Assembly: GCA_937899245.1 (NCBI GenBank)
Contig: CALDKB010000050.1
Location: 1 to 64,000, forward strand
Source: an uncultured Bacteroidales bacterium
GTDB lineage: Bacteria; Bacteroidota; Bacteroidia; Bacteroidales; ML635J-15
Direction of reading: 5' to 3'
DNA: 64,000 nucleotides
Positions 45,120-53,982 of the stretch are shown one piece after another. A program made the translations under genes and the position numbers. How positions within the stretch are numbered: the first letter of the stretch is position 1; each line of letters starts with the position of its first letter. The notes beneath the pieces are model-generated. The model searched no databases and was not told the origin of the DNA. It saw nothing but the letters and a program-made list of their open reading frames with translations.

Positions 45120-45740
45120 ATGCCACGAAAAGCTTTATTTACTAAAGAGAAAATTATCGCTATTGCTCTGGATTATGTGCGAAAACACGGACATGAGTCA
45201 CTTACGGCTCGTGAACTCGGCAAGGTTCTTGGCAGTTCTCCTCGTCCAATTTTCACGGTTTTCAAGAATATGGACGAAGTAAATTGTGAAGTTAAGAAGG
45301 CCGCACAACAAACATTCTCCAATTATGTAGCAAACGCAACTGATTACACTCCTGCATTCAAGGAATACGGAATGCGACTTATTCGTTTTGCAAGAGAAGA
45401 AAACAACCTGTTTCGCTACATTTTTTTGCAAAAAGATTCATATTCCAATGGCGCACAATTCATTGCTCAAGAATGCTTCAACGAGTACGAAACCGAATAC
45501 GGATTAAGCAAAGAGCAAGTAGCAACAATGTTCGGTCAAATGTGGGTTTTTACCTGCGGACTGGCAGTTTATTGCACTAGCCAGCCAAACGTTTATACCG
45601 AAGAACTTGCCAGCGAAATGATAACCCGTCAATTTGCAGCAACAATAAGTTTCGTCAAATCGGGAAAAATAGTGAAAAACATAGAACCGCACTTGCGGGC
45701 CAATGGAGAGAAAAATATTATAAACATAGAAACAAAATAA
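45120..45740 (+). CDS. TetR/AcrR family transcriptional regulator
   Basis: 206 residues. N-terminal TetR HTH (about 7-55): KEKIIAIALDYVRKHGHESLTARELGKVLGSSPRPIFTVFKNMDEV. The C-terminal ligand-binding domain is helical and Cys/aromatic rich. It is the first gene of a tightly packed 12-gene run to 55267; the next gene begins 3 bases after its stop. A palindrome upstream suggests autorepression and control of the whole run. Ligand unknown. Confidence 0.9.
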   Translation: MPRKALFTKEKIIAIALDYVRKHGHESLTARELGKVLGSSPRPIFTVFKNMDEVNCEVKKAAQQTFSNYVANATDYTPAFKEYGMRLIRFAREENNLFRYIFLQKDSYSNGAQFIAQECFNEYETEYGLSKEQVATMFGQMWVFTCGLAVYCTSQPNVYTEELASEMITRQFAATISFVKSGKIVKNIEPHLRANGEKNIINIETK

Positions 45741-45743
45741 AAT

Positions 45744-48356
45744 ATGAAAAGGACACTATCAATCATTGCAATATGCATAAGCGTACTGTTCGCGCAGGCG
45801 CAAGACATGCAATCGTACACACGTATCGTCAAGGATTTAAGCTCTGCAAAATACCAAGGTCGTGGATACGCAAACAATGGCGTTGTAAAAGCCGGTGAAT
45901 ACCTGAAGGAAGAATTTGCGAATGCAGGCGCCGACACAGTTTTCCTGCAACCATTCAAGATTAACATCAACACTTTTGCTGGCAATATGAAAATGTCGGT
46001 CGACGGTCGCAAGCTTGTTGCAGGCGAAGATTTTGTTATGCGCGAATACTCGCCAGCTGTTCACGGCACCTACAAATTATATTTTATCGACACCCTCAAC
46101 TACGACATCAATAAAATCCTGTCCGACCTGTCATCACCCGAATACAAAGGATCAATGGTAGTCTGCGACTTCTGGTTTCCATATCGCCATCGCGAACTTG
46201 GCGCACTTAACGGAAATGAAGCTGGAAACGCCGGACTTATCTTCACATGGACAGAACCGCTGAAATTCTACAAGGCATACGGGAACACAGTTGTAGAAAA
46301 GCCCGTAATATGGACCACAGCCGAAGCTGTTGCAAAAGCAAATAGCGCCACTTTCGACATCGACAACAAATTCATGACCGACTACGAAAGCAGCAACATT
46401 GTTGCACGCGTAAACGGCCGTCGCCACGACAGCTGCTTCGTTTTCACAGCTCATTACGACCATTTAGGCAACATTGGAAGCAAGATTTATTGTCCCGGAG
46501 TAAACGACAACGCCTCGGGAACAGCAGCAATCGTAACGCTTGCCTCCTACTACGCCCAGCACCAACCCGAATTCGACATCTGGTTTGTTGCTTTTGCCGG
46601 AGAAGAAACCGGACTTTGCGGATCAACATATTTTACCGAACACCCAGCAATGCCACTCGAAAACATAAAATATCTGTTCAACCTCGACATGATTGGCGAC
46701 AACAATCCAATGCAATATTGTGAAGTTAGCAAAGAAGGAATGGATGGTTTCCGCGAGCTGGAACGCATAAATGCAGAGCAAAAACTTTTCAAAGGACTTA
46801 ATCTTGGTGAACTTGCCGGAAACAGCGACCATTATCCTTTTGCAGAAAAAGGCGTTCCATGCATACTTTTCGAGCAGGAAGACGGCGATAATTTCAAATA
46901 CTACCACACGCCAAAGGACAACATGGAACATTTCTGCACTGTAAGTTATCCTCTAGTTTTCCGTCTGTGTACGCAATATATTGCACAAAACACAAAGTCA
47001 ATTCCGGTTGATTTCAACGAAGGCGTAGAGCTTGTCGCAATGGTTTGGCGACTTATGGGCAACAAACCATATAATTATAGTATGGTACCCGCATACTGTC
47101 AGTCGGCAGACGAGTATTTTGCTTCATTCAAAAATCATCCCGCTGTAGCAAAAGCAATGGAATATTACAAAACAGGCATCGAATACGACGCTGTTGCCGA
47201 CTATGGCTTGCACTTGGTAATTTCGCCCGACGGACATATTAGTTTCGACAAGCGTTTTTCAAAGAATGGCGACACTTCATTCGACCGATGGACAGAACAG
47301 CAGAAAAACGAGTTTTTGCCATTACTTGAAGATTTCTATCGCGAAAGCAATTTCCACAAATGGTATATTTCGACCGAACCTATTCGTGACGAGACTTTGA
47401 AAGCATTCGAAACAATTTCAAAACAAATTGATATGCAGTGGTTCGACACTTTCTTTGGTCCGAAACCAAAATCATCGCAATTCCAAATTGTGCTTAGTAT
47501 TCTGTGCGGACAGAACAATTACGGCTGCTCTGCAAAAATGACAAACGGCGGAGAACTTGTTTCGCCAATTATCAGCACCGTACAAATTGACGGTGAAGGA
47601 CATATCTCTTTTAATCCAGGCGTAGTTATGCCAATTGTAGTTCACGAATTTTGCCATCCGTACTGCAACCCACTTGTAATGCAATATTGGAAAGGTATGC
47701 AGAAAAACGCTTTCGCCGCTTTTGAACTTGAAAAAGAACGGCTTACCATGCAGGCATACGGATCTGCAGAAATAATGATGTTCGAGACATTTGTCCGTTC
47801 AAGCACAATATGTTATCTGCTTTCTCACGGATATTCGGCATATAAAACAAAGCTTATCGAATCAGAAACAAATTCGGGATTCATTATGACAAACGATATC
47901 GTCGAAGCCTTGTGCCGCTACGAACAGAGCAAAGGCAAATATGCAACAATGAACGACTTCATGCCCGAATATGTCAAGACTGTAAAATCTTTCGACTGCG
48001 AAAAAATCCGCAAGGAACGTGAAGAAGCAGCAAAACACAATGCAACATACACCTGCAACATAAAAGATGGTGCCAACGACTTGCACAGCGGCAATTTCAC
48101 GCTTACAATAACATTCAGCAAGCCAATGGTACAAGGCATTTCGTTGGGTTACGGCAATGGCGGTGGCGAATTTCTTCCTCTTGCAAACGGAATGGAATCG
48201 GTAAGCTGGAACGATACAAATACCGTTCTCTCCGTAGAACTTAAACTTGCACCACACACAAATTATTCATTCTCGGTTTTAGGTGGTCAATTCAAAACTC
48301 AAGATGGACATACAGCAGGGAACACTCAAAATATCAACTTTTTAACACAAGATTAG
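45744..48356 (+). CDS. M28 aminopeptidase fused to a DUF4932-like HExxH domain
   Basis: 870 residues. Signal peptide (1-20). An M28 domain (about 20-420) keeps all zinc and catalytic residues: His237 (AHYDHLG), Asp255 (GVNDNASG), Glu287-Glu288 (AGEETGL), Asp315 (NLDMIG) and His388 (YYHTPKD). A second domain (about 430-745) has VVHEFCHPY (His634-Glu635-x2-His638) with acidic candidates Glu676 and Glu681 downstream, resembling DUF4932, a gluzincin-like family. A C-terminal Ig-like module (about 765-870) follows. Two different metallopeptidase folds in one exported chain is unusual. Probably periplasmic. Confidence 0.88.
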   Translation: MKRTLSIIAICISVLFAQAQDMQSYTRIVKDLSSAKYQGRGYANNGVVKAGEYLKEEFANAGADTVFLQPFKININTFAGNMKMSVDGRKLVAGEDFVMREYSPAVHGTYKLYFIDTLNYDINKILSDLSSPEYKGSMVVCDFWFPYRHRELGALNGNEAGNAGLIFTWTEPLKFYKAYGNTVVEKPVIWTTAEAVAKANSATFDIDNKFMTDYESSNIVARVNGRRHDSCFVFTAHYDHLGNIGSKIYCPGVNDNASGTAAIVTLASYYAQHQPEFDIWFVAFAGEETGLCGSTYFTEHPAMPLENIKYLFNLDMIGDNNPMQYCEVSKEGMDGFRELERINAEQKLFKGLNLGELAGNSDHYPFAEKGVPCILFEQEDGDNFKYYHTPKDNMEHFCTVSYPLVFRLCTQYIAQNTKSIPVDFNEGVELVAMVWRLMGNKPYNYSMVPAYCQSADEYFASFKNHPAVAKAMEYYKTGIEYDAVADYGLHLVISPDGHISFDKRFSKNGDTSFDRWTEQQKNEFLPLLEDFYRESNFHKWYISTEPIRDETLKAFETISKQIDMQWFDTFFGPKPKSSQFQIVLSILCGQNNYGCSAKMTNGGELVSPIISTVQIDGEGHISFNPGVVMPIVVHEFCHPYCNPLVMQYWKGMQKNAFAAFELEKERLTMQAYGSAEIMMFETFVRSSTICYLLSHGYSAYKTKLIESETNSGFIMTNDIVEALCRYEQSKGKYATMNDFMPEYVKTVKSFDCEKIRKEREEAAKHNATYTCNIKDGANDLHSGNFTLTITFSKPMVQGISLGYGNGGGEFLPLANGMESVSWNDTNTVLSVELKLAPHTNYSFSVLGGQFKTQDGHTAGNTQNINFLTQD

Positions 48357-48376
48357 AAACTAAATTACCCAGAAAC

Positions 48377-49288
48377 ATGAAAATAGCATACAAAATTCTA
48401 CGTGGTATATTTGCCGTAATTGGCATTTTGGCAGTCGCAACAATTTTATTTTTTGTTTTTACGCCTAAATATGAAATTAGCATTAACACAACAATCATTG
48501 GCGAAAGCGACAATTACATTAAATTGTTGCAATCATCGGGACAATATGTTAGCGACACAAGCGATTTTGAGATTAGAATCATTCAAGATTCGTCCCGTGC
48601 CAAAGAAATCAAAGAATATTTCCAACTCGACACGCTTTACGAACCGACATCAAGCACCTGGGAAAAAGCAATTGCCATAGGCAGTTTCGTAGCGTCGAAT
48701 ATTCCACACGACAACCAAAAGGAATGGCCCGAGCATGTAAATGCCATTGGTCTTTGGGAATACACAAAAAATGTTGCGCCAGCCTTCAACTGCCGTCTGC
48801 ATAGCATTCTAACATTTGAACTTCTTCTTGCGTCTGGAATTGACGCAAAATATGTCACCTGTATGCCACAAGACAAAAATAACAACGACTGCCATGTTGT
48901 AAACGAAGTTTGGCTTCCCGAACTTGGCAAGTGGGCAATGCTTGATACCGATATGGGTGGTCGTTACACAACAGACGAAAACGGTACGCCTATGTCATTA
49001 AAGGAAATGAGAGAACATTATATTTCGGGAGAAAAAATGTTTTTCCACCCTGAATTCAGCAACGAAGGTCAAGATGACGACTGGTACTATTCATATATGG
49101 CGAAAAACACATATTGGTTCGGTTGCTGGGGCGAACTGTCATATTATCTTGAAGACTGGGACAAAGAAGACGTTGTTAGAGATCACTATGTCAACCTTAT
49201 TCCTTCTGGATTTGAACCTTTCAGAAACGGTATAGACGATATTAACACAACAGATGCTGAACGTTTTTGGGCAAAACCGATAAAATAA
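48377..49288 (+). CDS. Membrane-anchored transglutaminase-like protein
   Basis: 303 residues. One N-terminal membrane segment (about 9-28), then an extracytoplasmic domain with a Cys-His-Asp order typical of the transglutaminase/protease superfamily: Cys139 (FNCRLHS), His173 (CHVVNEVWL) and Asp190 (AMLDTDMG). Such domains act as peptidases, cross-linking enzymes or amidases; the actual reaction cannot be told. It begins 20 bases after the M28 gene. The C-terminal ~100 residues are rich in Trp, Tyr and Asp. Confidence 0.82.
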   Translation: MKIAYKILRGIFAVIGILAVATILFFVFTPKYEISINTTIIGESDNYIKLLQSSGQYVSDTSDFEIRIIQDSSRAKEIKEYFQLDTLYEPTSSTWEKAIAIGSFVASNIPHDNQKEWPEHVNAIGLWEYTKNVAPAFNCRLHSILTFELLLASGIDAKYVTCMPQDKNNNDCHVVNEVWLPELGKWAMLDTDMGGRYTTDENGTPMSLKEMREHYISGEKMFFHPEFSNEGQDDDWYYSYMAKNTYWFGCWGELSYYLEDWDKEDVVRDHYVNLIPSGFEPFRNGIDDINTTDAERFWAKPIK

Positions 49289-49303
49289 TAAAATACAATA
49301 GCT

Positions 49304-49774
49304 ATGGAAGCAAAAAGAACATTAAAAAAAGTAATTATAGCGAGCTTAGTTTTGTTTGCTTTTGCAACTAACATCAATGCACAAAGTTTCACGCTAAAAT
49401 CTGGTCCATACATCAGAGTTGGTGCCGGATATTATGCCGATATAAACCTTGGTGCCGGATATACATTTCCGTTTAGATTGTCGGTAGGTGCTGAAGCTAC
49501 AACATGGTCGATGTTCTGCGGTTTTGGCGGAGATGTTGATTTGAGATACCGATTCCTCGACAAGCAATTTTCACCATTTATCGACGCAAAAATCGGATAC
49601 GGCTTACTTGGCAAAACTAGGGAATACCAAAACTATTACGACCTTTTCTACAGCGCAATGGTCGGCGTAAGCTGGCGACAACTTGACTTGGGCGTTGGTG
49701 TTGCATACGACTGTTACTACAAAGCGTGCCCAGTTGCTAACTTGAGCTATACGTTTGTTTTTGGAAAGAAGTAG
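49304..49774 (+). CDS. Small outer-membrane beta-barrel protein
   Basis: 156 residues. Signal peptide (about 1-26, NINA/Q). The mature ~130 residues form short amphipathic strands with Gly and Tyr at the turns (YIRVGAGYYADINLGAGYTF, DVDLRYRFLD, FIDAKIGYGLL) and end in ANLSYTFVFGKK, fitting an eight-stranded barrel. No family recognised. It lies in the TetR-led run; the GNAT gene starts one base after its stop. Confidence 0.72.
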   Translation: MEAKRTLKKVIIASLVLFAFATNINAQSFTLKSGPYIRVGAGYYADINLGAGYTFPFRLSVGAEATTWSMFCGFGGDVDLRYRFLDKQFSPFIDAKIGYGLLGKTREYQNYYDLFYSAMVGVSWRQLDLGVGVAYDCYYKACPVANLSYTFVFGKK

Positions 49775-49775
49775 T

Positions 49776-50261
49776 ATGAAACTACGTAACTTCATCATAG
49801 ACGACGCCCCTACAATCCTTGGCTGGTGCAAAGACAAACACGCATTCCGGCTTTGGAGTGCCGACAGATATGCCGATTTCCCCGCATCGCCCGCAGAAAT
49901 GCAAAAGCAATACGAAGGGAAAGAAAAATTTCCGCTTACGGCAGTTGCCAGTGAAGAGATTGTCGGACACATATTGCTGAGATTTCCGTCTGAAGACAAA
50001 AGCATTGTCAGATTCGGATTTGTAATTGTCGACGATGAGAAACGTGGCAAAGGATACGGAAAACAAATGCTTCAACTCGCTATCGATTACGCAAAACGCA
50101 AACTTGGAGCAAAAAAGATAACATTGGGCGTGTTTAATGAAAATATATCTGCACTCGAATGCTACAAGTCGGTTGGATTTATAATTGTTGGCGAAGATTC
50201 GTATGCAATTGACGGAGAAGAATGGAAAGGCGTGGAGATGGAGTTGAGAGTTGTGAATTGA
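49776..50261 (+). CDS. GNAT family N-acetyltransferase
   Basis: 161 residues from the ATG at 49776, one base after the preceding stop. The acetyl-CoA loop is VDDEKRGKGYGKQML (about 84-98), and the fold closes with ISALECYKSVGFIIVGE. The substrate is unknown; GNAT enzymes acetylate amines of metabolites, antibiotics or proteins. It is followed 5 bases later by a second GNAT gene. A 14-bp tandem duplication at the junction supplies its own stop and the next start. Confidence 0.9.
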   Translation: MKLRNFIIDDAPTILGWCKDKHAFRLWSADRYADFPASPAEMQKQYEGKEKFPLTAVASEEIVGHILLRFPSEDKSIVRFGFVIVDDEKRGKGYGKQMLQLAIDYAKRKLGAKKITLGVFNENISALECYKSVGFIIVGEDSYAIDGEEWKGVEMELRVVN

Positions 50262-50271
50262 GAGTTATGAA
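50244..50271 (+). repeat. 14-bp tandem repeat at GNAT-GNAT junction
   Basis: TTGAGAGTTGTGAA (50244-50257) is followed directly by TTGAGAGTTATGAA (50258-50271), one mismatch. The second unit contains the stop TGA of the first GNAT gene and the ATG of the second. Confidence 0.7.
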
Positions 50272-50803
50272 ATTGGAAACAGCTAGAATACTACTTCGTT
50301 CGTGGCAAGAAGCCGATGCTGAAGCTCTTTACAAGTACGCTTCAGATCCGGATGTTGGTCCGCGAGCAGGTTGGGAACCACACAAAAATGTTGAAGAGAG
50401 CCGCGAAATAATTCGAGAGCTGTTCAGCAAAGATTTTATGTGGGCTGTCGTTTGGAAAAAAACAAACGAAATTGTCGGATGCGTCGGCTATCTGCCTCAC
50501 GACATGAGCAACATAAAAATCGGGGACAACGATGGCGAAGTCGGCTACTGGATTGCTAAACCATATTGGAACAAAGGCATTTGCACCGAAGCACTTAATT
50601 TGGTTATCGACTTCTGCTTCAACGAAAAAGGATTCGAGACACTTTGGGGCGACTTTTTCCTTGACAATCCAGCATCTGGACACGTTATGGAGAAATGCGG
50701 CTTCTGCGACACTGGAGAACAGAATTATTGCGAAAATCTTCAATATGGCAGCGAAAAGCCAGTGAAAATTTTGAAATTGGAACGAATAAACTATAAACAA
50801 TAA
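50267..50803 (+). CDS. GNAT acetyltransferase, RimJ/RimL-like
   Basis: 178 residues from the ATG at 50267, which gives the usual start MKLETARILLRSWQEADAEALYKYASDPDV. Conserved blocks: GEVGYWIAKPYWNKGICTEAL (acetyl-CoA loop) and NPASGHVMEKCGFCDTG. It belongs to the RimJ/RimL-like branch, which includes ribosomal-protein and small-molecule acetyltransferases. Not a duplicate of the preceding GNAT: the sequences are only distantly similar. Confidence 0.9.
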   Translation: MKLETARILLRSWQEADAEALYKYASDPDVGPRAGWEPHKNVEESREIIRELFSKDFMWAVVWKKTNEIVGCVGYLPHDMSNIKIGDNDGEVGYWIAKPYWNKGICTEALNLVIDFCFNEKGFETLWGDFFLDNPASGHVMEKCGFCDTGEQNYCENLQYGSEKPVKILKLERINYKQ

Positions 50804-50808
50804 GACTT

Positions 50809-51888
50809 ATGAAACAAATTAGACTTGTCATTTCAATCGTTGCCGCACTTGGCATAGCTTCGATAATGTCGGCACAAGTTATCGTAAAAGCAAACCCTCA
50901 ATCGCAAACAAAGGAGATGGAAGAAAACGATGGCTTTCTAACTACACATTGGACGCAAAGTGCCCCATACAACCAATTCTGCCCCATGGACCCGAGTACA
51001 AGTTCTCGCAGTTATGCCGGCTGTCCCGCTGTTGCAATGGCCCAGATTATCAATATTTTAAAAAACACTAACAATACGCGTTTTAATGACAGCGACGACT
51101 ATCGTCACAACTACGCAGGCCGCAGATACAACATCGATGATGATTTTGAAGAGATTGGATTTCTTTCTTTCCCGCAACTGAACGATTATTTAGACAACAT
51201 TGACGATATTTATGCAGAAAACGGAACCGTTGGTTCAAATGAAGCTGCTGCATTGATTTTTGCTTGCGGCGTGGCTTGCCAACAAGTTTATACATCCGAA
51301 GGCTCTGGAACTTTCAGTGTTCAACAGGCATACGACGGCTATTTGCGTTTTGGATTCGACAACTGCGTATTCTTTACAGAAGCCAACGACGAAATGTATG
51401 CAATGCTGAACGAAAATTTGGAGCATGGCATTCCCGCACATCTAGCTGTTGAATCTCCAGACGGGCAAACCGGACACAATGTTGTTGTAGATGGTCGCAG
51501 AGAAGAAGGCAAATATCACATCAATTTTGGATTCGGAGGTTCACTTGACGGATGGTACAACATCCCAGATTCGGACTTCCCTTATGGAATGTCGAAAGTA
51601 GAAGGCATAATTCTAAATATTATACCGAATTCGCCATCCAGAGCAAACGCAACGCAACAAGATGGAATAAAAATATTTCCAAATCCCACTCACGATTTCA
51701 TCACTATTGAAAACACCGACAAAACAACAAACGTATCATTCTTCAACAGTTTGGGTATTGAAGTACAGAGCCAAAAAATTAGCGATTCAAATCGCATAAA
51801 CATTTCCAATCTGTCAAAAGGAATGTATGTGGTAAAAGTGACCTCATCGCAAGGAAAAAACTATACAACGAAACTGATTATCGAATAA
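50809..51888 (+). CDS. C10 (streptopain-like) cysteine protease with type IX tail
   Basis: 359 residues. Signal peptide (1-22), then directly the protease domain: Cys72 (YAGCPAVAMAQI), His223 (GHNVVVDGR) and NFGFGGSLDGWY. The long inhibitory pro-domain of streptopain and interpain is missing. The C-terminus (about 285-359) is a type A T9SS sorting domain: IKIFPNPTHDFITIEN and LSKGMYVVKV. It should be surface exposed. It is in the TetR-led run with gaps of 5 and 1 bases. Confidence 0.92.
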   Translation: MKQIRLVISIVAALGIASIMSAQVIVKANPQSQTKEMEENDGFLTTHWTQSAPYNQFCPMDPSTSSRSYAGCPAVAMAQIINILKNTNNTRFNDSDDYRHNYAGRRYNIDDDFEEIGFLSFPQLNDYLDNIDDIYAENGTVGSNEAAALIFACGVACQQVYTSEGSGTFSVQQAYDGYLRFGFDNCVFFTEANDEMYAMLNENLEHGIPAHLAVESPDGQTGHNVVVDGRREEGKYHINFGFGGSLDGWYNIPDSDFPYGMSKVEGIILNIIPNSPSRANATQQDGIKIFPNPTHDFITIENTDKTTNVSFFNSLGIEVQSQKISDSNRINISNLSKGMYVVKVTSSQGKNYTTKLIIE

Positions 51889-51889
51889 A

Positions 51890-52507
51890 ATGAAGCAAGA
51901 AATCAATCCGCAGAATACAAAACGTGCTGCGGCCTTCAGCCTTTGGATGACCTCACCGATGCCAATGGTAACGCTAACAAAGACTTTCGACGTAACAAAT
52001 TTGACAAAGACTGCCACTAAAAACGGACACAAGTTCAATATGCTGTTGTGCTGGTGCATCGGAAAGGCAGCAAGTCAAGTTGAGGAATTCTACACATTGC
52101 CCGAACAAGGAAAATTATTCAAATACGACCAACTGGCAATAAACGTGATAGTCAACAACAAGCAAGGAGGAATAAACTCCTGCGACATTCGTTTGAACGA
52201 CAATTTCGAACAATTCAATCAGGATTATCTTCTGCTTACCAAGTACGCCGCCGAAAATTGCGAAAGCAAATTTCTTGACGACTGCATGGTTGTTGGCACT
52301 TCGGCAATGATTCAAACCGAATTGGACAGCATTGTAAACCAGTACACAGACAAATTCTGCAACCCGATGGTTATGTGGGGCAAATACCGCAAGAGCGAAA
52401 ACACAACCTCATTGCCTATTTCATTCCAGTTTCATCACGTACAGATGGACGGTGGCCAAGGAGCTATGTTTCTAGAAATACTGCAACAGGAAATCAATAA
52501 AATCTAA
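51890..52507 (+). CDS. CatA-fold acyltransferase (chloramphenicol acetyltransferase-like)
   Basis: 205 residues, one CAT-fold subunit with the catalytic motif FHHVQMDGG (181-189), matching HHxxxDG, and SFQF before it. The N-terminal FSLWMTSPMPMVTLTKTFDVT differs from well-known resistance CATs, so acetylation of chloramphenicol is possible but not shown; related chromosomal proteins have unknown substrates. It begins one base after the C10 stop, and the beta-lactamase gene begins 2 bases after its end. Confidence 0.85.
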   Translation: MKQEINPQNTKRAAAFSLWMTSPMPMVTLTKTFDVTNLTKTATKNGHKFNMLLCWCIGKAASQVEEFYTLPEQGKLFKYDQLAINVIVNNKQGGINSCDIRLNDNFEQFNQDYLLLTKYAAENCESKFLDDCMVVGTSAMIQTELDSIVNQYTDKFCNPMVMWGKYRKSENTTSLPISFQFHHVQMDGGQGAMFLEILQQEINKI

Positions 52508-52509
52508 TA

Positions 52510-53391
52510 ATGAAAAAATCAAAAATATTGATATCGGTTTTATTATCGTGCATTCTGCTTATTTCATGCAGAAATACCGAATCCTTATTACAAAAGAAAC
52601 TGCTTGAACTTACAAATGAGTTTCCGGGAGAAGTCGGAGTTGCAATGATATACGGCGACGATACTATTTGTATCAATGGTGATGAACATTTCCCTATGTT
52701 CAGCGTCGCGAAATTTCATCAGGCATTGGCAATTTGTGAAATACTTCGCAAAGAAAAGCAAACAGATATAAATGTTGCGGCAAAAGATTTGAAAGCAGAC
52801 ACATGGAGCCCTATGCGCGAAAAATATCCCGATGGCGGAATCTTTTCTGTCAATCAACTTCTTGAATACACACTTATCGAAAGCGACAACAATGCGTGCG
52901 ACATTCTGTTTAACTTTGCAAGTCCAACCCAAGTTGACAATATAATCCATAATTGGGGCATAAAAGATTTCGGAATCGCATGGACAGAAGACGAACAGCA
53001 TACCGACATAAGCCGTTGCAACGACAACTGGACAACACCATTTGCAGCAGTTCAGCTGCTAGATAGGTTTTATAACAATTACGACACCGATAAATATTCC
53101 CGTTTTGTTTGGGAAACAATGACAAAGTGCCAAACCGGAGCAAACAGAATTCCAAAATATATTGGTTCTCATTCAACAAAAATTGTACACAAAACGGGTA
53201 CCGGTGGCATAACACCTGATGGCAAGGTAATGGGAATCAATGATATCGCTTGCATCATTCTTCCCAACGGACAACATCTTGAACTGGCTGTTTTTATCAA
53301 GAATGCCGATTGCACACCTGCCGAATGCGAGGAACTGATTGCAAAAATTGCGAAAATTTGTTTTGAAGAAATAAATAATACCAAACAATGA
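52510..53391 (+). CDS. Class A beta-lactamase, lipoprotein
   Basis: 293 residues. Lipoprotein signal with LISC (Cys20). Active-site motifs: Ser65-Val-Ala-Lys68 (SxxK), Ser125-Asp-Asn127 (SDN), an omega-loop Glu at 160 or 162 (WTEDEQ), and Lys228-Thr-Gly230 (KTG). The segment NDNWTTPFAAVQLL resembles subclass A2 enzymes of Bacteroidota (CfxA, CblA, CepA type). It is predicted to be anchored in the periplasm and to hydrolyse beta-lactams; which ones cannot be told. Overlaps the next gene by 4 bases (ATGA). Confidence 0.93.
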   Translation: MKKSKILISVLLSCILLISCRNTESLLQKKLLELTNEFPGEVGVAMIYGDDTICINGDEHFPMFSVAKFHQALAICEILRKEKQTDINVAAKDLKADTWSPMREKYPDGGIFSVNQLLEYTLIESDNNACDILFNFASPTQVDNIIHNWGIKDFGIAWTEDEQHTDISRCNDNWTTPFAAVQLLDRFYNNYDTDKYSRFVWETMTKCQTGANRIPKYIGSHSTKIVHKTGTGGITPDGKVMGINDIACIILPNGQHLELAVFIKNADCTPAECEELIAKIAKICFEEINNTKQ

Positions 53392-53981
53392 ATAACGAAC
53401 AAAAATTTTGTCAAAGTTGCGGAATGCCGCTAACTAATGAAATTTTAGGTACTAATGCAGACGGTAGCAAAAATGAAGAATATTGTCTGTACTGTTTCAA
53501 AGACGGCGCGTTTACAGGCGACTTCACTATGGAACAAATGGTTGAATTTTGCTCGCAATTTGTTGAACAATATAACAAAGATGCCAGACAGAATCTAACG
53601 AGCGAAGAATACAAAAATGTTTTAAGACAATACTATCCCCACCTCAAACGTTGGAATCTTCCAGCCTACCAACTACCTCATGCAAGTTCTCCACTTAAAG
53701 CCAAACTTATCGAAGAAATAAACGCACTTGAAATTGCCGACATGCCCAAAATTGAGAATTTGTTTGCCCTACAAGGCTCTTTCATTAATTTGGAATACAA
53801 CATCAACGGCAACAAAGTGAAACTTCTCGACGACGACAAAAGTTACTGGGGCACTCAAGTTGAGAAAACAAATGCCGACCGCCGCTGCTATGGCATTGCC
53901 TGCGACGAAAAGCTCATAATTATTAGCGAATATGGCGAAAATGGCTCCGAGCCCGAACTTGTTTTGATAAAGAAAAGATAA
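53388..53981 (+). CDS. Zinc-ribbon protein
   Basis: 197 residues. The N-terminal putative zinc ribbon has Cys8-x2-Cys11 and Cys33-x2-Cys36, with GTNADGSKNEEYCLYCFKDG and FTMEQMVEFC, the hallmark of the zinc_ribbon_6 family. The C-terminal half (about 115-197) is a beta-rich domain with ALQGSFINLEYNINGNKVKLL, not recognised. Cytosolic. Such ribbons occur alone or fused to acetyltransferase- and GyrI-type domains. Confidence 0.83.
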   Translation: MNNEQKFCQSCGMPLTNEILGTNADGSKNEEYCLYCFKDGAFTGDFTMEQMVEFCSQFVEQYNKDARQNLTSEEYKNVLRQYYPHLKRWNLPAYQLPHASSPLKAKLIEEINALEIADMPKIENLFALQGSFINLEYNINGNKVKLLDDDKSYWGTQVEKTNADRRCYGIACDEKLIIISEYGENGSEPELVLIKKR

Positions 53982-53982
53982 T

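Noticed and set aside
51890..53391. Mobile antibiotic-resistance cassette
   Set aside because: No attC, integrase, IS or inverted repeats flank the genes, and composition matches the surrounding operon.
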